Source: an uncultured Alteromonadaceae bacterium (GTDB taxonomy: Bacteria > Pseudomonadota > Gammaproteobacteria > Enterobacterales > Alteromonadaceae). Taken from it: a stretch of DNA of 36,248 nucleotides. The stretch is from contig CALKGI010000040.1 of NCBI GenBank assembly GCA_938085045.1, positions 1-36,248 of the forward strand, read 5' to 3'. A program made the translations under genes and the position numbers. The notes under the pieces are model-generated. The model was given only the letters and a program-made list of their open reading frames with translations. It had not been told where the DNA came from and made no database searches. This document shows positions 23,592 to 33,100 of the stretch, one piece after another; positions within the stretch are counted from its first letter, which is position 1, and every line of letters starts with the position of its first letter.

Positions 23592-24677
23592 TTATACTCC
23601 TGCTCTTGTTTTTCTTGTTCTTGTTTTAGTCGTTGTTTTTGTCGCCGTTGCAAAGGACTGCGGATTGTTATTAGGCGATTGCCATTTAAAATAATGATTG
23701 TCTATACCGCGATAGCGCGACCTTGGGTATTTCAAGGTGGTGCGAATTTGTTGGTAATAAGCGCTTTTGTCGTCTTGGTGAAAAGCCTGAGCCAATTCGT
23801 AGCCGTTCATGTCTGTGTGTAGGCAATGGGTTTCAAAACTGGCTTCGGGCAGCTTTTTGCGCTCGGGGCCGTTTTGCTCGCCCATGCCCAACTGCAACAA
23901 GCCAACTCGGCCACCACCGCCTAGGGTTAGTAGCAATAGGCTGTTTTTTTGCAGCTTTTGTTGATACAGCTGCAATTCAAACAGTGGTTTCAAACTTAAA
24001 TAATGGCGCTGACAGCTTTCAATACTCGACAGCCAGCTAGGCAATTGGCCTGTGGCCTCAAGGCGAGAATCGAGACCTTTGGCCAGTGATTTTCCCCATT
24101 GCGAGCAGATATCAAAAGACACGGGTAAAACGTGCTCAGGCAAATCTTTAATTTCATGATAAAGCTGGCGCACCAGTGAAGATGTACCAGTTAAACCTGG
24201 GTTTTGGCTGAGCAGTTGGCATTGCTCTATAACCAAGTCACCAGCTGCCGGTTTTTGTCCGACTATGCCCCTGTTTAAGGCAATAAAACCAATGCCTGGT
24301 ACTACGTCTAGACCATCTTGGTCTGTATCATTACCTATGCCGAGCGCATTAAGGCAACCTTGTTGAAAGTGTTTGCCAAGCTCAAGTGAAACCACCAAAG
24401 TGCTGTTTAACTCACTGTGATAAAAGTCGAGAATGCCAGCGTGTAAACTGGTGCAGGCGGCGCTGATAAAAGTCACATTAAAACGCTCACTCAGCCACAA
24501 ATAAAAACCGGTCACGGCGCCGTCGAGCAAAACACAAACCTCACCCGCGCTGACCAAAGTGACGCTTTGCGGCGGGTGTTCTAAAGCCAAAATACGCCAT
24601 TTCAACTGTTCAATGGCTTCGTTGGCGCAAGTCGCCTCGTCGGCCCAGTATTGTGAAATGAACAGTGGCGCAGCCAT
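23592..24677 (-). CDS. Divergent ketosynthase-like (thiolase-fold) protein B
   Basis: A 361-residue protein. The segment NVTFISAACTSLHAGILDFY (67-86) matches the nucleophile elbow of KAS/thiolase enzymes, with C75 as likely active-site cysteine. LLLLTLGGGGRVGLLQLG (near 250-265) resembles the glycine-rich C-terminal strand of KAS III. The His and Asn partners are not obvious. The last ~20 residues are Thr/Lys/Arg-rich low complexity. I read it as a distant KAS III relative, possibly paired with the second such protein (25188-26069). The start overlaps the previous gene's stop by one base, and the halogenase-like gene follows 2 bases later. Confidence 0.65.
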   Translation of the reverse strand: MAAPLFISQYWADEATCANEAIEQLKWRILALEHPPQSVTLVSAGEVCVLLDGAVTGFYLWLSERFNVTFISAACTSLHAGILDFYHSELNSTLVVSLELGKHFQQGCLNALGIGNDTDQDGLDVVPGIGFIALNRGIVGQKPAAGDLVIEQCQLLSQNPGLTGTSSLVRQLYHEIKDLPEHVLPVSFDICSQWGKSLAKGLDSRLEATGQLPSWLSSIESCQRHYLSLKPLFELQLYQQKLQKNSLLLLTLGGGGRVGLLQLGMGEQNGPERKKLPEASFETHCLHTDMNGYELAQAFHQDDKSAYYQQIRTTLKYPRSRYRGIDNHYFKWQSPNNNPQSFATATKTTTKTRTRKTRAGV

Positions 24678-25195
24678 TATTTTGCGTTTCCTTCAAGTAC
24701 ACCGTGAGCGTGCAAATGGTCAATTAAAGGCGCTAAAGCGCTGTTGTTAGTTTGATTTTCGCCGTACAGTCGCAATTTAATGGTGTTGTCGTTGTTGTCG
24801 ACTTTTATCCGGCTGAAGCGGTCTTCAATCACCAGCAATTCAATGTTTTGGCTAACCAATTTTTGTTCTTCGTTTTCGATGGCTTCTGCCAGCAATACAT
24901 TGTCGGCCAACAAGTTGGCGGGTAAGCGCATACCACCGGGCATACTTATGCGCAGCAATATAGTCGGTTTGTTCAAGTGTTCGTTGGCGTGCGCGACCAA
25001 TTCGCTAAGCAGTTGATAATGTTCATCAATACCCAGCAATATCGGATAACCACTGCTGGCAAAATTGGCAAAAACCTCAAAATCGTTCTCTTTGCCGAGT
25101 GGCAACATGCCCGAACTCGCTTTAGACGGCGTATTGGCATAGGGTCTTTTTATCAAAGTGCCTTGATAGCGCTTGAACTTTGTAGAATCAATCAT
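24677..25195 (-). CDS. Unknown protein between the two ketosynthase-like genes
   Basis: A 172-residue soluble alpha/beta protein with no signal peptide or membrane segment. I recognise no family. Hydrophobic strands YPILLGI, PTILLRISM and IELLVIEDRF alternate with helices. It overlaps the upstream ketosynthase-like gene by 8 bases and the downstream one by 1 base, so it is very likely translated together with both in fixed ratio, and may be a subunit or chaperone of a complex of the two. Confidence 0.72.
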   Translation of the reverse strand: MIDSTKFKRYQGTLIKRPYANTPSKASSGMLPLGKENDFEVFANFASSGYPILLGIDEHYQLLSELVAHANEHLNKPTILLRISMPGGMRLPANLLADNVLLAEAIENEEQKLVSQNIELLVIEDRFSRIKVDNNDNTIKLRLYGENQTNNSALAPLIDHLHAHGVLEGNAK

Positions 25196-26069
25196 GACAG
25201 CACTCCTTATTCATAATAAGCACAGTGTCTTGTGTCATCATTAAATCGGCAATGGCGTAATAGCCGTTTAGTGCCACAGAGCAGGCCATAAAGCGTTGAG
25301 GCTCTTCAATTTTGTTCGCCAGCGCATGGGTAAGTAATGACAACCAAGGATCGCTGCCAAAACAATGGCCGTGATCAGCATGAAGGTCGGGTAAACGGGG
25401 TTGGCCGCGCAGCAGTTTTTCGAACATGGTTTGTACATTGGTCGGAAAAAAGGGCAGGGCAACAGTCGCACCGGGTTTTTTCTGGGTGGTTCGGCGCACA
25501 ACAGTGGCAAATTCAGCCACGCCATTGTGGGTAACTGCTGAGCCTATGGTCAACTCGTCGGTTAATGGCTGTTGCACTTCAAGAATGACCGTTGTGATGC
25601 CAAAACCCGAATGCTCCCAGTGTTCGTTGTAGCGCCAGAATTCTAAATCGTAAACGTTGGCATCTAAAATGCTGACAATCATGTATTTGGTTTGCTTATT
25701 CATCAATGCGTCTTGCTTAAGGTAATGCCGAATTGAATAACCCCAAGACGCACATTCATAAGCATTGATGAAAGTATCGGGCTGATGTTCGCCATGTTCT
25801 TTAAGCTGGTTTGCCACGTCTTGCCACTGCACACTTTGGGTGGTGAATGGCAATTCAATCATGGTTGAACACAAAAAGTGACGGTCAAAACTGGTCGCTG
25901 GTATGCCGGTTTGTTCAATCAATTGATTGACCTGTGCGCCCAGCGTTTGTGCCAATAACGACATGGTTTGTTCAATCGGTTTACGTTGCTCAAACAAAGG
26001 TTGTGGTAATGGCGTAAACGCGATGCCGCTGACTTTCAAACCCACGTTTTGGTTAGTCAAATCACTCAT
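25188..26069 (-). CDS. Divergent ketosynthase-like (thiolase-fold) protein A
   Basis: A 293-residue protein with KAS III-like order. FINAYECASWGYSIRHYL (100-117) corresponds to the FabH active-site segment, with C106 at the nucleophile position. KYMIVSILDANVY then follows, HGHCFGSDPWLSLL (233-246) sits where FabH has its GNTSAAS(I)P loop, and RFMACSVALNGYYAIADLM resembles the closing glycine-rich strand (GFGGGLTWGA). The usual Asn and second His are not clearly kept, so activity might be altered. Its ATG overlaps the TGA of the dehydrogenase-like gene. A condensing or acyl-transfer role is likely but unproven. Confidence 0.62.
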   Translation of the reverse strand: MSDLTNQNVGLKVSGIAFTPLPQPLFEQRKPIEQTMSLLAQTLGAQVNQLIEQTGIPATSFDRHFLCSTMIELPFTTQSVQWQDVANQLKEHGEHQPDTFINAYECASWGYSIRHYLKQDALMNKQTKYMIVSILDANVYDLEFWRYNEHWEHSGFGITTVILEVQQPLTDELTIGSAVTHNGVAEFATVVRRTTQKKPGATVALPFFPTNVQTMFEKLLRGQPRLPDLHADHGHCFGSDPWLSLLTHALANKIEEPQRFMACSVALNGYYAIADLMMTQDTVLIMNKECCHD

Positions 26070-27127
26070 CGTCGGCTCCGCTTGAATTTGCTGTAAATCT
26101 CAAGCAAACAACGGTAAGAGCTGCCTTCCATTTTGCCAAAACCGAGTAAATCGCGTTGGTCGTTAAGCGAAGCTACCGCCCCTTTAACCACCAAAGATTG
26201 CAGCAACTCATTGCTGGCGAATTTAAGCGCCATTACCCGGTCAACCGAGTGAATAGAAAATTCAGTTTGGGCATTGCACCAGTTGGCAGTGCTCAGAATA
26301 AAGTCGATGCAGGCACGGTCGTTGTCATCTAGTACAACTCGGTTATGGTCGTGCAACCACAATAGGTGATGCATTAAAGATTTAACAAAACGAGGACGAA
26401 CCATGGTTAAAAAGCGGTTGACGCTACCAAGGCCGCCTTTAGATAAAAACTCGGCTTTGGTTACCGTGGTTTCGCCTTTTACATCGCCAAGTTGAAGGCT
26501 GCCATCAAGAAAACTGCTACCGCAAGCGGTTGACTGCAACTCGGCTGACTTTTCAGGCGATAGCAACACAGTCATTGGAAACGGGCGACCTTTTTGTTGG
26601 CAAACCACCATCGAGAACCCCAGCTTTTGGCCTTCTATCACCCACTTTTTGTTAACGGCCAAAGTTAACTCGTCGCCCTCAATAGGGGTTAGGGTTGATT
26701 GCCATTGCGAGAGCGTTGGGCCACCGGCATCGGTCATCATAAAGTGACCGAAATGGCCTTGCTCTAACCATAAGTCGACTTGTTCGCGTTGTTTGTCGGT
26801 GGCACACAAACCCAACATGATAGAGCCGAATAGGCCAATGATTTGATGAAAATGCGGACCAAAACCATCGTCACGGACTTTTTCGGTCATTTCATCGATA
26901 AATTCGGTTTGGGTAAAGCTCGCTAACGGCTGCGCTACGCGTGGTGCTTGTAGGTCGGCCATAGGGGCGAAAGTATCTTCGATGATCATGTCTGAATCCA
27001 TCAACCTAACCACGGCATTGTTAACTAAGGTTTCGATTGCTGGTGGTACATCGCCACTGGCTTCAAGGAATGAAGTAATACAACGGCCGAAGATACTATG
27101 GACTGTAATATCAGGTGCTTGAGTCAT
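26066..27127 (-). CDS. Acyl-CoA-dehydrogenase-like flavoprotein (possible acyl-ACP oxidase/dehydrogenase)
   Basis: A 353-residue divergent acyl-CoA dehydrogenase. The ATG at 27127 is chosen (GGGG 8 bases upstream) because an upstream in-frame ATG at 27223 would run 86 bases into the decarboxylase gene and add a non-family N-terminus. FMMTDAGGPTLSQWQSTLTP corresponds to the usual TEPDAGSD segment, LAVNKKWVIEGQKLG to NGEKTWITNG, and KMEGSSYRCLLEI near the end to the catalytic EGT(S) segment, with E334 as base. Homologues in natural-product clusters (for example prolyl-carrier dehydrogenases such as PltE) oxidise carrier-bound aminoacyl groups. Here it may desaturate the ACP-bound, decarboxylated unit. 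Divergence is high, so substrate is inference. Confidence 0.75.
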   Translation of the reverse strand: MTQAPDITVHSIFGRCITSFLEASGDVPPAIETLVNNAVVRLMDSDMIIEDTFAPMADLQAPRVAQPLASFTQTEFIDEMTEKVRDDGFGPHFHQIIGLFGSIMLGLCATDKQREQVDLWLEQGHFGHFMMTDAGGPTLSQWQSTLTPIEGDELTLAVNKKWVIEGQKLGFSMVVCQQKGRPFPMTVLLSPEKSAELQSTACGSSFLDGSLQLGDVKGETTVTKAEFLSKGGLGSVNRFLTMVRPRFVKSLMHHLLWLHDHNRVVLDDNDRACIDFILSTANWCNAQTEFSIHSVDRVMALKFASNELLQSLVVKGAVASLNDQRDLLGFGKMEGSSYRCLLEIYSKFKRSRR

Positions 27128-27137
27128 TTTATTGCCC

Positions 27138-28268
27138 CTATTCGATGATGTAAGTGGTAGCTGCGGGCAACTGCAAAAACGGGCTAACGGTGTAGCTGGC
27201 GTTATAGGCACCGCAGTTGTCAAAAATCATCACATCACCGGGCTGGGGTAAAATGTGCTCGTCAGATTGCTTGCCAATAACATCGTCTTTGCTGCACGAA
27301 CTGCCAACAAACTGGCAGGCTGCTTTGGTTTGAGTTGGTTCTTTTTGCCATAACGCTGGCGTATTGAGTTTTCGTAAAGTGTTTTCGGTTTTTGCCAGCA
27401 AAAAGTTTTGTGCGATGCCGCCGTCACAAATCACATAATGCTGGTCTTCAATTTGTTTGGTGTAACGTACGCGAGTAGCAAAAAAGCCGATGTTGGCCAT
27501 TAGGCCACGACCTGACTCATGAGCTAGGGTGATGTGCTCAGGCAGTTGCGAAAGTTCAGCCCGGTAAGCAGCAAAATCGAACTTAGACTGTTGCCAGTTT
27601 TCGCCAAAACCACCGCCAAGGTTAACAAAGCTAATGGGTTTTTCGAGTCGTCTTTCGAACTCAGCGATAATGTCTTTGGCTGCGGTAACCGTGGCAACAG
27701 CGCTTTTCTCGAAGCTGTACGAACCTTTAAACAAATGAAAACCCAGCAACGGCAAATTGTTGGCTTTACAACGCTCAATAGCGATGCAAACCGTGTCCCA
27801 ATCCATACCAAATTGGTCGGGACGAATCTTAGGATGTGCACAGTTAAATTGCTTGAGTACCACAGGGTTTAGGCGTAGCACCAAACCTGCCAACGGCTTT
27901 TTCGCTGCAATTTCGCTGATGATGTCCAGCTGTGCCAGATTATCGACGATGATGCGCGCTTTACCCGAAACTGCCGAGCGTAAAAACTTTTTGTCGGCGC
28001 TGGGGTTATTCACGTAGCGGGTGGCTTGTCCGCCAACCACTTTTTGAAACTCGGCAATTGATGCAACCTCAGAGCCATCGTTAAGAAAATGGGCGCTGCG
28101 CAACAGTAGGTCGGTATTGCTGTTAGCTTTGACAGACACAATCACTTGCGTGCCTAAAGCGGCCTTCATTGCGGTGAAATTTTGTTGCAAACGCGAGACG
28201 CTATACAAATAACAAGGCGTGTTTATCTGGGCCGAATTGTCATTCAGCATGGTTTTTATTTGTTGCAT
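27138..28268 (-). CDS. Fold-III PLP-dependent amino-acid decarboxylase (LysA/ODC-like)
   Basis: A 376-residue protein of the diaminopimelate/ornithine decarboxylase family. K47 in VSVKANSN is the PLP lysine; NLGGGFG and HESGRGL form the phosphate-binding parts (E-S-G-R in place of the usual E-P-G-R); GSSCSKDDV holds the active-site Cys-x-x-x-Asp/Asp dimer motif; and FDNCGAYNASYTVSPF is the PLP-ring tyrosine segment. Next to an AMP ligase and with an ACP, it parallels enzymes such as VinO/FlvO, which decarboxylate an aspartyl-type residue held on a carrier protein, and also the decarboxylase found in exosortase-A loci. One base separates it from the ligase gene. Free amino-acid decarboxylation remains possible. 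Confidence 0.88.
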   Translation of the reverse strand: MQQIKTMLNDNSAQINTPCYLYSVSRLQQNFTAMKAALGTQVIVSVKANSNTDLLLRSAHFLNDGSEVASIAEFQKVVGGQATRYVNNPSADKKFLRSAVSGKARIIVDNLAQLDIISEIAAKKPLAGLVLRLNPVVLKQFNCAHPKIRPDQFGMDWDTVCIAIERCKANNLPLLGFHLFKGSYSFEKSAVATVTAAKDIIAEFERRLEKPISFVNLGGGFGENWQQSKFDFAAYRAELSQLPEHITLAHESGRGLMANIGFFATRVRYTKQIEDQHYVICDGGIAQNFLLAKTENTLRKLNTPALWQKEPTQTKAACQFVGSSCSKDDVIGKQSDEHILPQPGDVMIFDNCGAYNASYTVSPFLQLPAATTYIIE

Positions 28269-28269
28269 G

Positions 28270-29751
28270 TTACCCTTCCAGTGCCAGCTTGGCGACGAGT
28301 GATTGTTTGTCTACTTTAGAGTTTGCGGTGAGTTGCATTTTGTCGATAAAGCGCACCGCACGAGGGCGGTAATCTGAATCAATGGCTTGTTTTAACCAGT
28401 GCTCAATTGCTGTTTGGTGCTCTTGCGTGTTGTCATGAAGTTGAAGGCACAAACAAGCGATTTCGTCACCGAATTTGTCTTGGGAGCCAATAATAGCAGC
28501 CAAATTAACCAATTCGTTTTTTTCAATAATGGCTTCTAATTCAGTAGGGTAAATGCAAAATCCGCCCTGTTTGATGAGCTCTTTTGTGCGCCCTTTAAAG
28601 AAGAAATATCCGTCATTGTCTTGGGCAAACAAATCGCCTGTCGCTAGCCAGTTGTCATCGCGATAGGCACCCTCAATGAGGTTGGCACCGGCGTTTGCCT
28701 GACCATAATAGCCTTGCATGACAGTAGAGCCGCGAACAAACAATTCACCAATTTCGCCTTGTTTGACTTGTTGATAATGTGTGCCGTTGTCGTCTTCAAT
28801 CGCATTGAAAAGCTTGGCTTCGAGCCCGGGGATGGCAATGCCAACAGAGCCTTTTTTGCTGGTGGTTTTTTCAGGTGGCAAATACAGCGCACGCTTACAT
28901 TCGGTTAGGCCGTACATGGCGTAGACATCAAGCCCGGGCACCAAAGCTTCTAAATCAGCAATCACTGTTTCGCCAAGATGACCGCCAGTGTTGGTGACTT
29001 TACGTAAATTAGGCAATTGGCGTTTTAAAGCTCGCATGACTTTTGAAAGTGAAATCGCAATGGCGGGCACCACAGGCAGCAGCGTGATTTTTTGTTCGCT
29101 TAACGCTTTTAACACCTTAATTGGGTGGAAGTCTGGCTCGTACAAGGTAAATTGGCAATCGAAGGCGAGGCTAAACAGCAACTGGTACAAACCATAGTCG
29201 AAAGACAGTGGCGAAAGACCAATGATGTGCTCGTTTTCGTTGATTTTGAGGTAGTTGGCAATTGAATACATTGCGGTGATCACATTGTTGTGCGACAACA
29301 TGATGCCTTTGGGGTTGCCGGTGCTGCCTGAGGTGTAAATCAACAAAGCCAGGTCGGTGCCAACCACTTGTCGGCAACTATTCTCACGAAAAAGACTCTG
29401 ATGTTTATTAGGCGTATCAAACGTGGTGATGTCTTGGTTTTTGATCATTGCAAGCGCATGACAATCGTCGCTTATTTTGCGGATATCATCAACGGCCATA
29501 TCATGTTTGACAGGAACAACAACCCCACCATGGTGCCAAATCCATAACATGGTTGTTACGGTCTGGGGCGTTGGCGTTGCTATCACAACAACCTTATCAC
29601 CAAAGTCAAATTGTAGATTATCGGCTAACCAAGACTGATGGCTGTGCATCAACTCGCTCGATAATGTTTGGCCAGACGGGTAGAAATGAATCTGACCAGA
29701 CCAGCGTTGTTGCTGCACCTTGAGGTGCAAACAGCTAAGGGAAAACAACAT
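28270..29751 (-). CDS. AMP-forming acyl/aminoacyl ligase, first gene of the operon
   Basis: A 493-residue class-I adenylating enzyme. The P-loop is YTSGSTGNPKG (139-149), the A5 motif is MYGLTECKRALYLPP, the A7 motif is ATGDLF, A8 is FKGRTKELIKQGGFCIYPTE, and the catalytic lysine is in LTANSKVDK near the C-terminus. It is therefore intact. The stretch around GLTE...YLPPE resembles stand-alone ligases that load amino acids or acyl groups onto small carrier proteins (for example in exosortase-A loci). Likely job: activate the starter with ATP and load it onto the operon's ACP. The substrate pocket cannot be decoded by eye. A weak GGTGA ribosome site precedes the ATG. Confidence 0.9.
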   Translation of the reverse strand: MLFSLSCLHLKVQQQRWSGQIHFYPSGQTLSSELMHSHQSWLADNLQFDFGDKVVVIATPTPQTVTTMLWIWHHGGVVVPVKHDMAVDDIRKISDDCHALAMIKNQDITTFDTPNKHQSLFRENSCRQVVGTDLALLIYTSGSTGNPKGIMLSHNNVITAMYSIANYLKINENEHIIGLSPLSFDYGLYQLLFSLAFDCQFTLYEPDFHPIKVLKALSEQKITLLPVVPAIAISLSKVMRALKRQLPNLRKVTNTGGHLGETVIADLEALVPGLDVYAMYGLTECKRALYLPPEKTTSKKGSVGIAIPGLEAKLFNAIEDDNGTHYQQVKQGEIGELFVRGSTVMQGYYGQANAGANLIEGAYRDDNWLATGDLFAQDNDGYFFFKGRTKELIKQGGFCIYPTELEAIIEKNELVNLAAIIGSQDKFGDEIACLCLQLHDNTQEHQTAIEHWLKQAIDSDYRPRAVRFIDKMQLTANSKVDKQSLVAKLALEG

Positions 29752-29786
29752 TTAAATCACCATATTTCTATTATTATATTCGGCTC

Positions 29787-29800
29787 ATTATACGGTATAA
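29787..29800 (-). promoter_or_regulatory. Promoter (-10) and overlapping dyad for the biosynthetic operon
   Basis: A consensus TATAAT lies at 29792-29787 on the minus strand, 35 bases before the ligase ATG. It overlaps a perfect short palindrome TTATAC-G-GTATAA (29788-29800), where a repressor or activator could bind. No good -35 box is seen, so activation by a regulator is likely. No regulator gene lies in the operon. Confidence 0.5.
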
Positions 29801-29995
29801 AAACAGCGAGATTGTCGCCTTGGCTTCCCAGCCAGTCATCTGAGGTCGGAGCAGTTTATTTGAGAAAAACACAGAAAACAAGCCCAAATGTGAATTATAT
29901 TTTAACATTTGCGTCGTTTAATTGAGCGATATTAACATGAAGAAAACATAATTAGAATAAAAACTCAGTTATTTAGATTAAATACTCTGTTTATT
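29801..29995 (+). other. Intergenic region between operon and Rhs gene, no gene seen
   Basis: Part of a 369-base gap (29752-30120) between divergent genes. Apart from the operon promoter and the hairpin at 29996, it is AT-rich and shows no convincing open frame or RNA gene. Confidence 0.4.
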
Positions 29996-30019
29996 AAAAA
30001 CGACATCGTTGTCGTTTTT
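29996..30019. terminator. Bidirectional hairpin terminator upstream of the Rhs gene
   Basis: AAAAACGACA (29996-30005), loop TCGT and TGTCGTTTTT (30010-30019) form a perfect 10-bp stem with A and T flanks inside it. No gene is seen running into it from either side, so it may be a remnant, or an attenuator or insulator in front of the Rhs gene. Confidence 0.65.
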
Positions 30020-30120
30020 GTCTCTGGTTATCAGCTTTTTGTTGCAAAACAGGCGGGTACAGTAAGGCATTATGGTGAATGTCAGTTGTCGTTATTGTCG
30101 ATTGTTGAATTGGAAACACC

Positions 30121-33100
30121 ATGGTCTTGGCGGTAGCCTATTGCCCTTTAATAAAAACATTGACGCAAAAGTTGTATCGGATTAGTATCCTGCCGATTTT
30201 AGCTAAAACAGCCGATTTAAAAACAATAATGACTATTATGATGCAAAGACTACTCACCCTAATCTGTATTGTTTGTTTAAGTACAGGCGCCTATGCCGAT
30301 GATAAAGGCAAAGGCAAACCCGCCAAAGTCTCAAAGAAAATGCACGAATACCTAATGAGCCGGGTGGCCAACAAGCATGTGCTCACCAAAAAAGGCGGCC
30401 CTAAAGCCAGCGGGTTTAGCGTTGCGACAGAGCAAATGGCCAGCGCCATACAAGACCCCGACGATGGTGGTGGGCAAACCCCGTCGACTGAGCCAATGGA
30501 CGCCAATATTCTTGAGCGCTCAAAAGCCACACCCAATGTCACCGCTGAAACCACCGATTTATTGGGTGAGCAAATTGATTTAAACAGTGGCTCGATTAGC
30601 TTTAAGCAAACGGATATCAGTTTACCCGGCAACTCTGGTTTAGAAGTGGCCATTCGCCGAACCTTTCGCGGTAAAGGCGGCTGGGGTGCCGGCATGGCGG
30701 ATTTTTCAGATTGGAACCTCGACATACCGCACATTCAAACCACACTGGGCTATTTTTATGCCTCAGACAGCCACAACTATTCTGGTAGTTGGGGCGATAA
30801 CCAAGGCTGTAGTGGCCCACTGAACCCGGGTTACACGTTTGACGCGTACAAAATTTACCAAGATTATCAATATTGGAATGGCGACACGCTCAATGTGCCG
30901 GGTCATGTAAACGACAAACTGTTAGAGCCAACGTCAAACTTGGTTGCCGATTTAGGTGGTAATACCGCAGGCATCACCCGCGTCACCAAAAGCAATTGGC
31001 GCATTAAATGTGTTGCTCGTAACGTACCGGGTAGCCCACTAGGCACAGAGCAATTCGAAGGGTTTGTTGCTTACGCACCCAACGGCACTGTTTATACGTT
31101 TGACGAATTGCGACTCATCGCCGACCCAAAACGCCCCTATCGTGCAGGCTTAGATTTGATGAAGTTTCAAACTTACATGATGGTGTCTAAAGTCGAAGAC
31201 CGTTTTGGTAACTGGGTAAAATACGAATATGGCAGTGATTCACAACTCACTCGAATTCACGCCAACGATGGCCGTGAAATCATCCTAAGTTATGGTTTAA
31301 CGGGTGACTATAGCTATAACATCACCAAAGTGTCTGCCAACGGTCGTGATTGGTTGTACAACTACGCTGGCACCGATGAGCGCACATTGATGAGCGTCAC
31401 CCGCCCTGATTTACGTCAATGGCAATTCAGACTTGGTAATGTGGGTTATAAAAAGCCCCAATCGAGCGGGTGCAGTTTTGGTGGTGCAGACCGAACAACT
31501 TACACGGGCACCATCACCCATCCTCATGGTGCTGTGGGGACTTTTTCAGTCAAAGAAACGTTGCATGGCATCAGTAATGTCGACAGAGCCAAAGCCTATG
31601 TAGACGCTAAACAGGTCATCCCCACCTGTGTTGGCCATATGTCGCTGCAAAACAAAACCCTGACAGGCCCCGGTTTGTCGCCAATGAATTGGACATACAG
31701 TTATTCGTCAAACGTGGGTTCGTTTGACACAGACAACAACACTGATGACACAAAAACCACCTTCGTCACCGCGCCAGACGGCAGTAAAACACGGCATATT
31801 TACAACCGAGATTGGAGCAGCCCGGCGCAAGGGATGCAAATCAAAACCGAGCAATTTGATACCAACGGCACCACGAAATTGTCGACCAGCCAAACCACCT
31901 ATGCTCAAGCGCAATGGGTTGGCCAGTCACAAATGAACAAAACCAATCTCAAACCAATGGACTACCGTGTCAACACAAAACAAGTGCTGACAACTTTGCA
32001 CCATAGCGATGGCGACACCAGCTACACCACTGACTATCAGGTGCATAACTCGCTCGGCACCGCAACAAAAATCTATCAACACAACTCAGCAACGGGCCAT
32101 AAGCAATACGTCAAAACAACACATGTTAACCACATCTCTGGTGACTATTACGTACTGCAATTGCCCGTCACTACCGAGCAATCAACAGATGACAGCAACT
32201 ACACCCAAACCAGCTATAACACCTATTGGGATTGGGACCATTCTTATCATTCGAAATCTCGTCTAGCCTACCGATTCGGCCAATGGCAAAGCCAGCATGA
32301 GTACCGCACAGATGGCACCATGAGCAAACAAACGACCAACGTCTTAACTGACCAAGGTGTCGGTCGTACGTTAAACATGGGCCAGTCAAAACGAGGCAAA
32401 CCGCAAAGTTATACCACCCCGAAGTCACGCGGTTATGGTTCGCAAACGGTGTCATCTGTTATTGACGACAACGGCTGGGTTATAAGCACCAACGATTTCA
32501 ATTACAACGACCCAAGTCATGTTGGCAGCAGCATTAACTACACCTACGACAACATGGGCCGCCTGACTTATATCAACCCAGTAGACAGTCAATGGGCTGA
32601 CACTTCTATTGGATACGCTTACACAACAGCGGGCGAAGCAACTGGCATTATCGCAGGCATGTTCAAGCAAACCCAAACCAAAGGCGGTTTCACTCAAACC
32701 ACTTTTTTTGATGCGCTATTGCGACCAGTACTCACCAAAACCCAAGGCAGCGGCACCACGGTTTACCAAAACACCCAGTACAACGCCTACAACAAAGCCA
32801 CTTTCAAAGGTTACCCACAGACAACCGCTGGCAATACCACGCAAGGTGTTACAACCACATTCGATGGTATGCAGCGTGAAAAAACCATTAGCCAATATGG
32901 TGCAACCGGTAATACAAGCTTCACCTACCTAAAAGGCAACAAGCGTAAAGTTAGCGACAACCGCAATAACCAAACGACCACAACGTATTTGGCTTACGGC
33001 AAACCGGCGTATAACACCGCAACCTTTATCGATGCACCTGAAGGTGTTGATACCAGCATGCAAATCAACGAATTCGGTAGTATCACCAAAATCACCCAAG

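Noticed and set aside
27128..27223. Longer N-terminus for the dehydrogenase-like gene
   Set aside because: It would overlap the decarboxylase gene by 86 bases; the internal ATG at 27127 has a ribosome site and the usual spacing.
27138..29751. Full exosortase-A type locus
   Set aside because: The ligase, decarboxylase and ACP are shared, but no exosortase, PEP-CTERM protein or glycosyltransferase gene is in the window.
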